DNA of 64,000 nucleotides, taken from the NCBI GenBank assembly GCA_029876055.1, contig CM056874.1:6758001-6822000 (forward strand), in the 5' to 3' direction. Positions 35,271 through 46,635 of this stretch are shown piece by piece; within the stretch, counting starts at the first letter, position 1; every line of letters begins with the position of its first letter. Below the pieces are notes generated by a model. The model did not search any database and was not told the DNA's origin. It was given only the letters and a program-made list of their open reading frames with translations. Both the position numbers and the translations under genes were made by a program. The stretch is from Madurella fahalii (lineage: Eukaryota; Ascomycota; Sordariomycetes; Sordariales).

Positions 35271-37518
35271 TTACCGGTCCAACGTGCTCAGATCGTTCTT
35301 GAAGCCCGTCACCAACATGTATCCAAACTCGGCCGCCTCAAGGCACCGCTCTGCCATCTCCTTCTGTCCGAGTGTCTCGTATGCCTCGGCTAGTCTTCTT
35401 AGAGCAATCACTACATGGACAGTCATCAGCGTTGCGTCGCCGGAAGATGTGTATATCTTCCTCGGATCCCACACAGCACCCTCTTCCTCAGGCACTCTGA
35501 ACCCAAAGTTCCTCAACACCTTCAGCGCATACTTAATGACCTTAGTGTAGTTCTTCCTCCCGCGATGCGCCCCAACCAGCCAATTGCACGGGTAAATCAG
35601 CGTCAGCCTCGGCAAGCTCCCGTAGATCTCTGGCTCGTGCAGTTCCTCGAGTTGTTTCGCCAGCCGATCAACATTTCTGATCGTAGCATCGGGAATCAGC
35701 TCCTTCCTGGGCAGCTTCTTGTTGCACAACTTTTCCACCGCCGCGAGCGCCTCCTTCCTCTTCGCGAGCATCGCCTCCGGACTGCGTCTCTCACCGGCAC
35801 ACAGCGTGCAACCGCACTCAAACCCCCACCCATCCTTATACTGCTTATTCCTCAAATCCGGCAGCGACTTGACAGGGACATACTGCTGGTAGACCTCCTC
35901 GCCCTCTTTTATATCCCGCGTCGCCCGGCTGACCAATATATCGCCCATAAACGACCGCATCGTGTTCGGCACGCAGCTATGGTTCATATAACTAGCGTGC
36001 ACCCACAAACCCTTCGCCAGCCTTCCACTGGGGGTGCTCGGCTTCGTAACCTCGAGCGTCGACCGCGGCGAGCTGAAGCAATTCTTCGTCCGGATCGCTT
36101 CAACAAGAAACACGTCCACCACAGGCACGCCGTCCACCATGGTCCCCTCCAGCCCGCTCCGCTCATAGCCCCCGGGGTACAGCTGCAGCACCGGCCCGGC
36201 CAGCGACGGGTTATCGCACAGCTGGCGGACGATGAGGGCGTAGAGTGCGGCCGACGCCCGGAGCGGCTCGTACTGGTTGGGCATGAGGGTGGCCTTCTCG
36301 ACAAAGACGATGTCGCCGGCCTTGAGGTCGCGCGCGGCAAACAGGCCGCGGCCGTGGTGCGGCGAGTCGGCGACGCGCGTGTTGCGCAGGAAGGAGCCCC
36401 GGTCGAGGTGCACCGATCGGGGCGTCAGCGAGGCCAGCATGGCCGGGAAGTCGTACTCGCCCGTCTCCTCCTCCCGCAGCCGCGCCTGGCAGCGGGCATG
36501 CTCCTTCTGGATGCCGCTGTGTGTGGGATTGAGCTCGAGCGCCTTGGACAGGAGCGAGTGGCTCGATGGGTAGTCGCATAAACCGTAGGCGGCGCGGCCG
36601 GCGTTGTAATACGCCTTCCAGTCGTGAGGGCTCGGGGTGTCCGTGAGCGAGGCGAGAGCATCGGCTTTGGCGGCGTCGTACCGGCCAAGGACGAGGTTAG
36701 TGCCGGCACGCTTGGTGTAGACGGAGGATCTAAAAGCCGGGTCGGAGGAGGTTTCGAGAGCTTCGGTGTAACTGGGAAAGGTCAGTGTGATTTGGTGGGA
36801 TTTATCTGGCGGAGTACCGTATACTACGCTTACCAAAATACCGCTGTAGGGAAGTCCTTCTCGATGAAGGCCGTATCACCGGCCTTTCTCCAGTCCTCGA
36901 CCGTCTTCAGCAAAGGCCCTAGCCGCAGCGGCTCCGGAATAATTGGGTCGGTAAATCTCAAGAGGATGACATCTGACGGATGGTCGACGCAAATCATAAA
37001 ATCGTTCTCCGAGCCGTTATTCTTGTAGTACGGCTCTTTGACGGCCACCACGCACCCTTCAGGGACGCCCGACAAGATGGACGAGTCACCTTGATTGTAA
37101 ATGGCCAATCTGTCGGCATTGCCAAATTGGTCCTCCACGATGCTGACTGCGCCGGCACCAACGTAGGGCGGGCTGATAGCCTTGACTATGATGCCCTTGC
37201 CTCGGTGGTGTGATTCCACACGGAGCTCACTTAACGGTATCTGGGGTCCCGATCAGCAACGTCGACCTTATTCATAGTTAAAGCGATGTAGGTTACAATC
37301 TCGAGTTCCCGGATGGACTTTGTCGACGCCGGATACGCTTCGGACATGATGGGCTGCTTCACCGGCCGCGGCCCATCCGGCGAGTTGTCCTGCTTCTTCA
37401 GGTGCGTCTTGTGCGTTTTGGTCAGCTCCTCCTTGGTCAGCCTCCGCGTGGGGACCGCCCCAGCTGCCTCTTTGATTGCCGCCATGCTCGTGCTAGGTGC
37501 TGTAACAACGACGGCCAT
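35271..37518 (-). CDS. TPR-SET domain protein (SMYD-like)
   Basis: Three exons (37518-37297, 37240-36834, 36771-35271) give 709 residues. The first intron (GTAACC...CCCCAG) is inferred because it joins 'SIRELEI' to 'IPLSELRVESHHRGKG', the expected start of the conserved N-terminal region, and removes an in-frame TAA. After that region come TPR-like helices ('RSSVYTKRAGTNLVLGRYDA', 'AYYNAGRAAYGLCDYPSS', 'LLSKALELNPTH'). The split SET domain follows: 'HHGRGLFAARDLKAGDIVF', 'SYMNHSCVPNT', 'IKEGEEVYQQYVP', and the post-SET Cys in 'WGFECGCTLC'. Family activity is lysine methylation; the substrate is unknown. Its neighbour 2.3 kb away is a second, unrelated SET gene. Confidence 0.9.
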
Positions 37519-38138
37519 GGTGATGAGGATTTCAAACCAAGACTATGGGCCCAAAAGAGAAGGCTCGAAACCAACTGTCACTTACAGCTTCAAGAAGCTG
37601 TCATTGTGTTTGTTAGTGGCCAAAGGTCGCCGTCGGGAATGTTAACGAAAGGTGGCATTCTCGGAGGCTGAAGAGCCGCACGCTGTATCAGACTTAGCGG
37701 GCTGGGTATATTAGCCGTACTCCCGATTGAGGCGACGGAGCAGTACCAAGGTGGGGAATTCGGAGAAGAGATCAGGGGTCGCCAAGATATTTCCCATTTA
37801 GGGAATAATTACTGGGGTGTAAGTCGTCTTGTATCATCATGCGCCGAGCCAACCCGGTTCGCCACACCCAGGACGTGAGTGTGATCTAGGGAACGGAAGG
37901 AATAAACCGGTTACCACCTCAGAAAAAGATCTAGACGTCCTCTATCAACCACTAACTTCATTCCTTATCGATTTTGTTACCCCTTCCTCCCTTCATATCC
38001 AGCGATCAGCACATGTAAATGAATGCCCCTCCGCCCGTCGTCCGTCTTGTATTACACCCATCCAGCAATTATTCCTCCTTACCCGACATCCTGCAACACA
38101 AAATTTCCGTCACAGGATTCTTTCTGATGAATAATCGC
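37519..38138. other. Intergenic, SET-TPR promoter and STAND gene 3' flank
   Basis: About 620 bases; no supported open frame. Confidence 0.5.
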
Positions 38139-41100
38139 CTAGTCTTTTCCTTCCCCGGAACCGTCGGCAGACATAGACGTCGTAGTCGAGATATAACCAT
38201 CTTGTGGAACGACGAAATCTCTCGCGCCATGTTCGAGAAGGAGCGCCTCTATCTTTGCAAGTGCATCTGGCTCCTGGCCAAGGTAGGTACGATCACGCCT
38301 TAACGCAAACGGCCCGTTTCGCGAAATGTTGAGAGGACTCTTTCCACGAACTCGCTCAAACCACTCGAGCATTGCGCCCCTGTCCGGGGTTCCGATGGCG
38401 CCGCTCAAGTCCCCAACGTCGTTAGGGTCCGCCCCAGCTTCGAGGAGTAATCTCACTCCAACAGAATACCTCATGGCAACAGCTATCTGCAGCGATCCAA
38501 CAGCATATCCAGGAACCATTGGCTTGGCTCCCAGCTGCAGAAGTTTCTTCAAGGAAAGGCAAGGCGAGCAGTGCTCCTCTGCCGACCGTCCATGGCCAGG
38601 ATGTGCGCTTCGACCGATGAACAAGAGCATGATGACGGAAGGATCAAAATATCCCGCCGCAGTGGAGATGGCATCTGTCAAACCCGGAAAATGTGTATAA
38701 TAAGGGATATGGACATAGAATTCCATGATGGATCCCTGGAAACGCCAGGTCTTAGGTCCGGGGAAACCAACAACGATCTCCCTCACAGACCCCGTGTCGT
38801 CCCCGAAAAATGCATTATCGTCCAGTTCAAACTCGAGGTCAAGCCGGTAACTCATGATTCTTGGAAGGCCGCCAAGTGTTTCCGTGAAGCTTCTCGCAAG
38901 AGCACCGGAACCGTCAATTTGTAGCGCGTAGAGGTAGTTATCAATCCCTGCTGGCCGGGCCGACTGCGAGGAGAGGATCGTTTTTGAAGCCCGATGGAAT
39001 GTCTCGAAGACAAAGTTAATGTCATCGTAAGTGTAATCGGGACTGGAATAATAGACATCGGGCAGAGGCTGGAAGCGCTGCTTTGCTACCCCGAGCAGTT
39101 GAAACGCAGGTCCCAATAGATCAGCGTACTCGGGTGAGCACAGGTTGGCCCCGTGACTGTATAACAGAACAAGGGACGATATAAGACAGTACCAGGAGAA
39201 GCATAATGGGTTAGATCTGAGGCTGGATAAGTCGAATTGCCCCACCGATGCCCAAGCTTCATCACAGTCGTGCCCTACAACTGCCAGAAATAGGCTTCTT
39301 ATACACTCGACGTCAAATGGTCCTCGTAGTGCAAACGGCGCTGCGGGGCCACGTTGAATTCGATCTGCTTGTAAGAATTCGACAACGGTATAATGCGCAA
39401 ATGAGACCATGTCCAGATTCCCATCTGCGCCCCTCCGGTATTGGACTCGGGTCAGTGTGATTAAGCACCCACAGGACTCGCGAAGTAGGTCCTCATCAAA
39501 GGAATAGCTGGTAATCTCGCACAGCTCATCTGCTGCGAGGGTCTTCTGGACAGCTTGGAGAAGAACAGAGCAAGGGATGCCAACAGTTCTCGTTTGCTTG
39601 TGCATAGTCTGATGCGTATGAAGCCACTGAAGGACATGTCTGACAAATAGACGGACATCTTCGGGGATATCGAGGAATATTCGCGCGTATGTTTCGTCCA
39701 GCGTCTTCGGCAAGTTGGCGAGGGCAGCTTCAACGACATTCCTGTCGGGCTTTAGCCGGCGCAACGCGTCTATCTGGCACACGACCCAGCGGAACCTGCG
39801 TGGATTCAGACTCTCATCAGTTTCCCAACCTGCCACGATGTGACTAGTTGATTTAGAATACTCACATCCCCTTTGCTTTCGCAGCTAACGCTTCCAGTAC
39901 CTGTTCCCGAATCTCAACTGGCCAGCGACTGAGTTTGGGGTGTTTGGCAAGCTGGGACTGAACAAAGATGGTAATATCTTGGTCGAGTAAGGGGTTGCGC
40001 ATCGAGATTGGTACTGATATGTCTATCATGACGGTTTCGATGTCGATGTACTCCCGGCTGGTTGCTAGGACGCGGAGCTTGTCGAATCTCGAATCCGTGA
40101 CAAAATCGCGCAGAACTCTGAGCAAGTCCTCTCTTGGCATGCTCTCATCTATAGCGTCCAGAAAAATGTAGACCTTGCCGAAGTCATCCATCAATTCCTC
40201 AAGTACGTTCAACAAGCTCGAGAGACTGGGCTCCCCGCCTAATCGGTATAGTTGGTAGAGAGATTCTGGCACCCGGTCCAGTTGGCGACACAGCTGGTTG
40301 AGGACCCATTTCAGGAACGGGATTGCTTCGTCCTGGCCATGACCAAAGTAGCAATAGTAATAGACGCAAGTGATTCTGGGCCATGCCCAGTCCTGCCGTG
40401 CCGCGGCGCAATACATCTTGACCGTTTCGATCAGATGGGACGCAAAGATGGTTTTGCCGGCACCAGGAATGCCATGGATCCAAATGCAACGGGTCTTTTC
40501 CTCCAACCAGGATGTCCATACTGGGGATCGAAAGAGCCACTCCCCGGTCCCCGGTTCGTATAGTTTGCAAGATTTGTGGTGCAGTGTGGATGGGTCTGTA
40601 GAATGAAGCCAGTCGTAGACATCTCGTCGTTGCATGTCTTTGCCGAAGAATATTAGAAGGGTATACGTCTTTGTGCCATACCCGGGCAACTTACCAGTAA
40701 GAGTGGCGTGTATCTTGTTGGCTTTGCGCTTGAGATCCTTGACATCCCGTCTGCGGAATAACAGAGAAACGGCATCAGCCTATCGTCATTACTGCACGGA
40801 GAGATAGCCTAAATAGCACTTACGTGGACTCGGTAGTGAGTGCCAGATCGATGGTGCTCTTGTACTGCCGGAGTTGCTCCAGAAATTTCCTGGCCTTGGC
40901 TTCTTTCATGGTCCACGACACAACGGCCAAGACGGCTTTTGTCTTGGACTGGGAATCGGTGACTGTGCTTGTCTCCAGAAGCACCTCCAACTCCTGGATT
41001 GCTCTCCGGCAACCTTCGATCGGACCGTCATCCCCAACTAGATTGTCTAGTGCCGTCAACCCGTGGCTGCATGACGAGAGAAAGTGCAGGCTGTCCAGGA

Positions 41101-41251
41101 CACCCCTGAGCGTAGAGATCTCGATGAGGATAAGGCGAATGTCAGCAGGGGCATCCCGTGCGGCTGCGAGGAGACGTTTGCACACGCTGATGACTCTATC
41201 AGAGACCTGGACTACCGCAATGATGCTGGCGCCAAAGCTGAAGGGTTCCAT
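38139..41251 (-). CDS. STAND (NLR-like) protein: fungal N-terminal STAND domain, NACHT, ankyrin-like C-terminus
   Basis: Four exons (41251-40824, 40750-40695, 40637-39866, 39795-38139) join to 970 residues with phases 2, 1 and 2. The true ATG is at 41251 (MEPFSFGASIIAVVQVSDRV). Residues 1-160 match the helical fungal N-terminal STAND domain ('ISVCKRLLAAARDAPADIRL', 'GPIEGCRRAIQELEVLL'). A linker with 'RRDVYDWLHSTDPS...HHKSCKLYEPGTGEWL' leads into NACHT: P-loop GIPGAGKT at about 217-224 and Walker B FLDAIDES at about 320. 'LPKTLDETYARIF' and 'SFAHYTVVEFLQ' mark the winged-helix side. Residues about 830-950 look like ankyrin repeats ('VRLLLEAGADPND', 'IEALLLEHGARDF'). Such proteins are ATPase switches of the NLR type, some acting in vegetative incompatibility. 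The gene appears intact, unlike the HET gene nearby. Confidence 0.9.
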
Positions 41252-41560
41252 AGCGAGTTGCAAATCATCAGATCATATTCCGGGCATGCTGAAGCGACTA
41301 GAGAATTCGTGATAGGGAACAGGTTGGGCACTGGCATTTGTTTTGTTGTGCGGGGCTTAATGGTAGCAGTCTCGGACAGGCAGCTTGTGTTACCAATGAA
41401 ATGCCCGGTCGAGCCGCCCATATCTGCGGGAGCAAGGCAGAAACGTGGGTAACTGCATTTCACAGAGGTCTTTGCCGCCGGGTTTGATGCAGGCATGCCG
41501 CACAGTGGATGCTTATGTTTCAAGTGTTCGAGAAGCTCGTGTTTTGATTTACCAAGCCCC
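41252..41560. other. Short intergenic region, STAND gene promoter
   Basis: About 310 bases between the STAND start and the acetyltransferase stop; no gene. Confidence 0.5.
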
Positions 41561-42403
41561 CTAGACCGTGGCCTTCTTGGGCGGTCTCCTCATGATGACA
41601 GTCCGCATCACCCCTTCAGGGGCTGGCCCAGCAAGAGCCACGGCGTTGTTGGTACCCCAATTGCTGCCATTTGTGTTGGCGACACCCCATGTCTCGGTAA
41701 TCCTGGTGTCCAAAACGTCGACATCCTCGTAACCAAACTTCTTATACAGGCTGTATCCAACGGGGGAGGCCTCAAGCCGGCAAGGCAGGCCCAGCTCATC
41801 GGCAAGTTCAACACCCCACCTCACAAGGGCCGATCCGGCCCCCAACCGTCGCCGGCCCGGCTTGCAGGCGAGGATACTAAGGTCTGCATCACAATTAGTG
41901 AGGCTTCTTCTCGCGGTCGAAGCAGCAGAATCCTTACACAACGCAGGTTCCCCTTTGGCATGGTCGCGTTGTTTCCGGTTCATCTCACAGATGAAGGCGT
42001 CAATCACGGAAAGGTCGCAGCCCTCGCCAAATATTTCGGAAGTCGCCTGAAAGTCCTGCTTCCATTCCGCCTCTGCCTGCTGCACTCGATTGAGCCGCCA
42101 CTTAGCGAAGGCGACCACCTCCCCGGGCTTGTCGTCAGCACCGGGTTCAGGCACATATTCGGCCACGTAGACGAGCGTCTGTGGCGCTTGTTCAGCGCTC
42201 ACTGGACCATCCTTCCCTTGAAGGGGCTTTGGCTGCAAAAGCCGGGCGCCAAATTTTTTCTTGCAATCTTCGGAAACACCATTGGGGTACATCAACTGGT
42301 CAATAGCGTTGTCCCCGAAGGCCTCAAAGTTGATGTCTATAATAGTCTCGACATCAGCCGGTGTAGCCTCTCGGACGCGGATTCGAGGATTAGTAGAAGT
42401 CAT
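41561..42403 (-). CDS. GNAT-family N-acetyltransferase
   Basis: Two exons (42403-41938, 41883-41561) give 262 residues. The 54-base intron (GTAAGG...CTCACTAAT...GCAG) has no stop and a length divisible by three, so an unspliced reading is also open (280 codons). Removing it turns 'GEPAL|YLSILACKPGRRRLGAGSAL' into the normal GNAT core, in which R/Q-x-x-G-x-G/A binds acetyl-CoA (RRRLGAG). The N-terminus 'IRVREATPADVETIIDINFEAF' is the usual first strand and helix, and 'YSLYKKFGYEDVDV' the last. Substrate unknown. Starts lie 532 bases apart from the divergent hemerythrin gene, so a shared promoter is possible. Confidence 0.87.
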   Translation of the reverse strand: MTSTNPRIRVREATPADVETIIDINFEAFGDNAIDQLMYPNGVSEDCKKKFGARLLQPKPLQGKDGPVSAEQAPQTLVYVAEYVPEPGADDKPGEVVAFAKWRLNRVQQAEAEWKQDFQATSEIFGEGCDLSVIDAFICEMNRKQRDHAKGEPALCKDSAASTARRSLTNCDADLSILACKPGRRRLGAGSALVRWGVELADELGLPCRLEASPVGYSLYKKFGYEDVDVLDTRITETWGVANTNGSNWGTNNAVALAGPAPEGVMRTVIMRRPPKKATV

Positions 42404-42935
42404 CGTAAAAAGCCGGGTTGTCGTCTCAGTGGTAACTTTAGCGCATGCACAAATCTACCCGAGTCAGTCCACGAGCCCGCTCCTTAATAATTTATCCAAC
42501 AAACCGCCGATCCACAACAGATGGCTTCCTCCTCGAAACAGGGGAGTGCAGTTCTCGCATTCACACCGCATGAGTCACATTTGGCAATGTTCATTGGGAG
42601 TCTCCAAGCACAGTATTCCGGGGAAGGAAGGTCTAAATCTTTCTTGGCAAAGGATCATGAAACCATGCAAGGCGTCTCGCCTCGTGCTCCGTACAGTACA
42701 CAGTGGGAAAGGAAGAAACGCACCAAGGCAAATGCCAAAGTTGGGACGGAGGATGGAGGGGGAGGGGCTTTAAAGGGGATGGACCAATCAAATGTCTGAC
42801 GTTTTCATCAGCAATGCCCCACTTGGAGCTCCAGGGAGCTCGCAACACTCGACAGCTGCAGCGACGTCCCCCTATCATACGACAGCTGATTACGCTGGTC
42901 GGATCGGCCGTTCACCACATCTTCCCATCGCCACA
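42404..42935. promoter_or_regulatory. Divergent promoter between GNAT and hemerythrin genes
   Basis: A 532-base region between two start codons on opposite strands. No specific operator could be identified by eye. Confidence 0.45.
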
Positions 42936-44097
42936 ATGTCAAGCCCGAGAACAACGTTCATCCTCTCGATTCCGTTTATCCTTATCGGGTTCTTGCTGAG
43001 TCGCGCACCGTTCATGATGACTTCGTCACCTCCATCGAGACCCTGGGCCGACGGCCCCATGAAGCTTGTCGCTACTCCCCAATTCCAGTCGAAGAAGGTA
43101 GACGTTACCGGCGGGCACGTCTTTCCCGGAGTCCAGAGCGCTAATCGAGACTTCGTAGACCGATATCTTCACATCAGGCGCGACGCATATGGCTTTGCTG
43201 CGTACGTTGACACCACCCGAGCTGCTGAACCCATCCGCGCTTTAGGAAACCCCAGGCCAGCCAGACGATGACCCAGCTGACGCGACCGTCAGACAACTCG
43301 ATTCTCCGCGGCTATAACTCGATTTATCACCAAGCACCGCTCATCCTCGATCAAGACAAATCCGCTTTCGTTGGCTACTGCCTCGCCTGGTACAAGTTTG
43401 TCAAATCGCACCACGATGACGAGGAGACGACGCTGTTCACCAAGATGGAGGATTTGCTACAAGACAAGCATATATTCGAGGAAACACACAAAGAACATGG
43501 TCAGTAGTTGTTGCCGCATCATGAATCTCTCCTCCCCCTTCCTCCCTTCGACACACAAGTCTTTCTCGGCCCGCTAACATGCGCCTCTTGTTTTCCACAG
43601 AATCCTTCCTTGCCGGCCTGGCCGAATTCGAAAAGTATCTCAGCAACCTCAAAACCCCTGCCGAGTTTTCGGGTGACGAATTGGTGCGGATAATGGGAAC
43701 CTTCCAGTCCGACTTCGAGAACCACTTCCATAGCGAGATTGCCACCATCGCCAAGTTCTCGGACCACCCCAACGCACCCAAGGAGGGCACCACCGAGAAC
43801 GCGGCGGCGGCGGCGACGTTCAAAGCATGGGGCAAGAACACCGTGACAAAAGCTGGTGTGACGGACGTGGTACCCTTTTTCCTGCTCAATCTCGACCGCA
43901 CCGTCGAGGAGGGAATGTGGGCCAACTGGCCGCCAATGCCGGCTCCCATTAGGTGGGGCCTCATCAATCTTGCCGGTTCAATCCACTATGGCTGGTGGAA
44001 GTTTGCTTCTTGCGACGCTGCCGGCCAACCGCAGGAGCTATGGGCTTTCCGGGCGGCAGACATGAAGGCGCAGAGGGAAGCCAGGTCGAAGGCTTGA
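42936..44097 (+). CDS. Membrane-anchored hemerythrin-like protein
   Basis: The start at 42936 (MSSPRTTFILSIPFILIGFLLSRA) gives an N-terminal membrane anchor. The core is certain: an exon ending at 43499 with 'SILRGYNSIYHQAP', 'KFVKSHHDDEETTLF' and 'EETHKEH', then after a 101-base intron exon 43601-44097 with 'ESFLAGLAEF', 'ENHFHSEIATI', 'LLNLDRTVEEGMWANWPP' and 'HYGWWKFASCD'. His and Glu residues in HHDDEE, HKEH and HFHSE fit a hemerythrin-type di-iron four-helix bundle. How exon 1 joins is ambiguous: 43097 to 43265 (297 residues), or 43201 to 43246 through a 44-base intron (338 residues); both keep frame. Fungal members may bind O2 or handle iron or nitrosative stress; the role here is unknown. 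Confidence 0.82.
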
Positions 44098-44748
44098 GCT
44101 AAAAGTCCGGCTACCTGGTTGTAGGGTATTACTGGGGTGTTACGACAATTAATGTGTTACGACTTGGATAACTGTTGGTTGGCGCTTTTGGGATAGGCTG
44201 GCTGTGCTTGGTGTACTGTACGCTGGATAATTTAGCTTGCGGTTTTGTTTACTTATCATCTGTGTCCTCAGAAGTCTTTGGGCCAGGTGGACTGATGCAA
44301 TTTTCGAGATCAAGTAATACGTTCCGCAACGCCAGTATCAAGCGAAGTGCTGTGCCTCCTGGCCATTGCATCCCCGCCCTTCCCCTGGTCTAAAATACCC
44401 CATCGTACAGTGCACAGCATGTCGACGTTGCACTTGATATACGGAGATGCGCATGGACACTGTAAGGAGAGAGCAACGCGAATCACAACTCTTGCGAGGT
44501 TGTCGCTCCCATGACCGTTCTACTGCGTTGAGGTTGTTATCCCCAACTCCAAAATTTGGCGTGGTGAAGCCGGAGTCGGGAATTACTGCGAGTTGCCCCG
44601 CTGACAAATCCGGTCCTTTTGAGAGCTTGCTCGAATCTGACAATCCCTAACCTTTCTGCGGCGATGCCACGCTCGCGGCAGTCTGAATTTTACCCCAAAA
44701 CATTACCAGCCACTCTGGCCCTAAGTTTTGACTGCGACCATTCATTCC
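44098..44748. other. Intergenic, Zn2Cys6 gene promoter
   Basis: About 650 bases with no supported open frame. Confidence 0.5.
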
Positions 44749-46635
44749 ATGTCGACAAAGACACGCGGCGGCGGGGGCTGTTGGACGTGTCGCCTTCGGC
44801 GCAAGAAATGCGACGAAACACGTCCGCTCTGTAACAGCTGCACTGCTCTGGAGATTGACTGCCTCTACGGCGACGACAGGCCGGAATGGATGGACGGCGC
44901 TGAGAAACAGAGACAGAGGGCTGAGTGGCTGAAGAGCGAAGTTAAACGGAAGGCAGCCCATCGACGGGAGCGCCGTTATCTCCAAGGCATCGAGGTTAGG
45001 CTGGGGTCTCTCGATGCCTCTCTCGCTGACGAAAGCGATGCGGGTGGGGCCAAGGACTCTTTATACATTACGCCGTCTTCAGTCGACTCGGCACCTTCTT
45101 CATCGTACGATGGGCCGCAGGATTTTACGCCGAGGTCCGAATCCATTGGCCTCCAAGCCGACTCGTCGGCTTCCATACCATCACCGGACAGGCCGCATGG
45201 CGGGTCAAATACGCCCGGTCTAGACTTACAAGGGATGTTGGCCGAGGACGAGGATGCGCATCTAACAATGATGTACCTGGATTATGTCTTCCCCTTTGTG
45301 TTTCCCTTTTATCGGCCTTCGGTCCTAGATGTTGGACGCGGATGGCTTCTTGCCCTCTTAACGAAGAACAAAGCCCTATTCCACTCGGCCCTCGGGCTGG
45401 CGGGATACTTCTATGCAGTTCTACTCGGCCACACCGGTGACTCGTCACACGAATGCCAGACACGTAGCCTTGAAACGCTCCATAACCAGCAAGGACTAGC
45501 TCTTCAGTGGCTACAACATGAAATGCACGAGATTGTCACCCGCGGTGTCAGAGACCATCTCGCCGAGGCCAGCCGCGTCATGGCGAGCATCATCCAGCTC
45601 CTGACGTGCGAGGTCGCCATCGCGAAGCCTGGCAACTGGACGATACATCTAGGTGCTGCAACAGAACTCTACGACGAGATTATGAAGCAACACGGTATGA
45701 GCGAACGTGGACCTTGTTTTATGATGGTTCTGCTTCAGCTGGGCTCGAAGCCTTTCACATGGACTCCGAAAAACCACCCGTGGGGTTTGAACCAGTCTAT
45801 CTTGCGTTTCTTCACGGCCCAGCTTCTCTTCATTGACGTGCTCGCTAGCACGACCTTGCAGCAGCCTCCACGTTTACAACGGTGGCATGAGCATCTGCTC
45901 TATGACTATGACGAGGAGACCAAGGAGAAGATGCGCGACGGCGAGAAGGAACAAACCACTCCCCACATCAACCTGGAGGAGTTTGTTGGGGTGCAGAACT
46001 GGGCCATCCTCGCCATCAGTGAGATATCCGCGCTCGACGCCTGGAAGAAAGGAATGAAGAGAGCCGGGTCCTTATCAGTTACAGAGTTAGTTTCACGGGC
46101 GACAGCTATTGAGCATCGCCTTTGCGCATCACTAGAGGCACTGCTGAGCACGGACACCAAAGACGCATTTCCCAGCTTGAAAGATAACCCCCATACCGTT
46201 GTGCAATGCTCTGCCGGCGGCTTCCCCCTGGCTCGAGTGATGCATGGGACTGGCCTGAACACTCAGATTTGGGCACAAGCGGCTTTCACCTACCTCAGTG
46301 TAATTCTCTCCGGATGGCAGCCAGCAAGCCGCGAAATCCGCAAGTCAGTCGCACAAACTATCGAACTGATGCTGAGCCTCCCGAACCCAGACTGTCTACG
46401 CACAGCCGTATGGCCGTTCGTCGTCACAGGCTGCCTCGCAGCTCCCGATCAGGAGTTCGTCTTCCGCGACCTGGTCTCAGCCATGGGCCCGTTGCAACGG
46501 TTCGGTACGATCAGTGATGGCCTCACCATATTGGAGCATGTCTGGGCGCATCGCGCAGAAATCGACGAAAACTCAGACCAGTGGGACTTGGCAGCATGCT
46601 TCAACTGCCTGAGTCGTCCAGTATTGCTAATATGA
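44749..46635 (+). CDS. Zn(II)2Cys6 fungal transcription factor
   Basis: Single exon, 628 residues from the ATG at 44749; the frame is open for a few codons further upstream but without an ATG. The binuclear zinc cluster sits at the extreme N-terminus: Cys11-x2-Cys14-x6-Cys21-x6-Cys28-x2-Cys31-x6-Cys38, with basic residues (RLRRKK) between. A Lys/Arg-rich linker and a short heptad stretch follow (about 60-90), then a Ser/Pro-rich region and a long helical part of the fungal-specific regulatory type ('YLDYVFPFVFPFYRP'). It should act as a nuclear DNA-binding regulator, probably through CGG half-sites. No metabolic cluster adjoins it, so its targets are unknown. Confidence 0.92.
   Translation: MSTKTRGGGGCWTCRLRRKKCDETRPLCNSCTALEIDCLYGDDRPEWMDGAEKQRQRAEWLKSEVKRKAAHRRERRYLQGIEVRLGSLDASLADESDAGGAKDSLYITPSSVDSAPSSSYDGPQDFTPRSESIGLQADSSASIPSPDRPHGGSNTPGLDLQGMLAEDEDAHLTMMYLDYVFPFVFPFYRPSVLDVGRGWLLALLTKNKALFHSALGLAGYFYAVLLGHTGDSSHECQTRSLETLHNQQGLALQWLQHEMHEIVTRGVRDHLAEASRVMASIIQLLTCEVAIAKPGNWTIHLGAATELYDEIMKQHGMSERGPCFMMVLLQLGSKPFTWTPKNHPWGLNQSILRFFTAQLLFIDVLASTTLQQPPRLQRWHEHLLYDYDEETKEKMRDGEKEQTTPHINLEEFVGVQNWAILAISEISALDAWKKGMKRAGSLSVTELVSRATAIEHRLCASLEALLSTDTKDAFPSLKDNPHTVVQCSAGGFPLARVMHGTGLNTQIWAQAAFTYLSVILSGWQPASREIRKSVAQTIELMLSLPNPDCLRTAVWPFVVTGCLAAPDQEFVFRDLVSAMGPLQRFGTISDGLTILEHVWAHRAEIDENSDQWDLAACFNCLSRPVLLI

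Noticed and set aside
35415..36581. 388-codon frame on the plus strand
   Set aside because: It is the antisense shadow of the GC-rich TPR-SET exon.
44728..44748. Upstream extension of the Zn2Cys6 reading frame
   Set aside because: It begins at TTG; the first ATG at 44749 places the zinc cluster at the normal N-terminal position.
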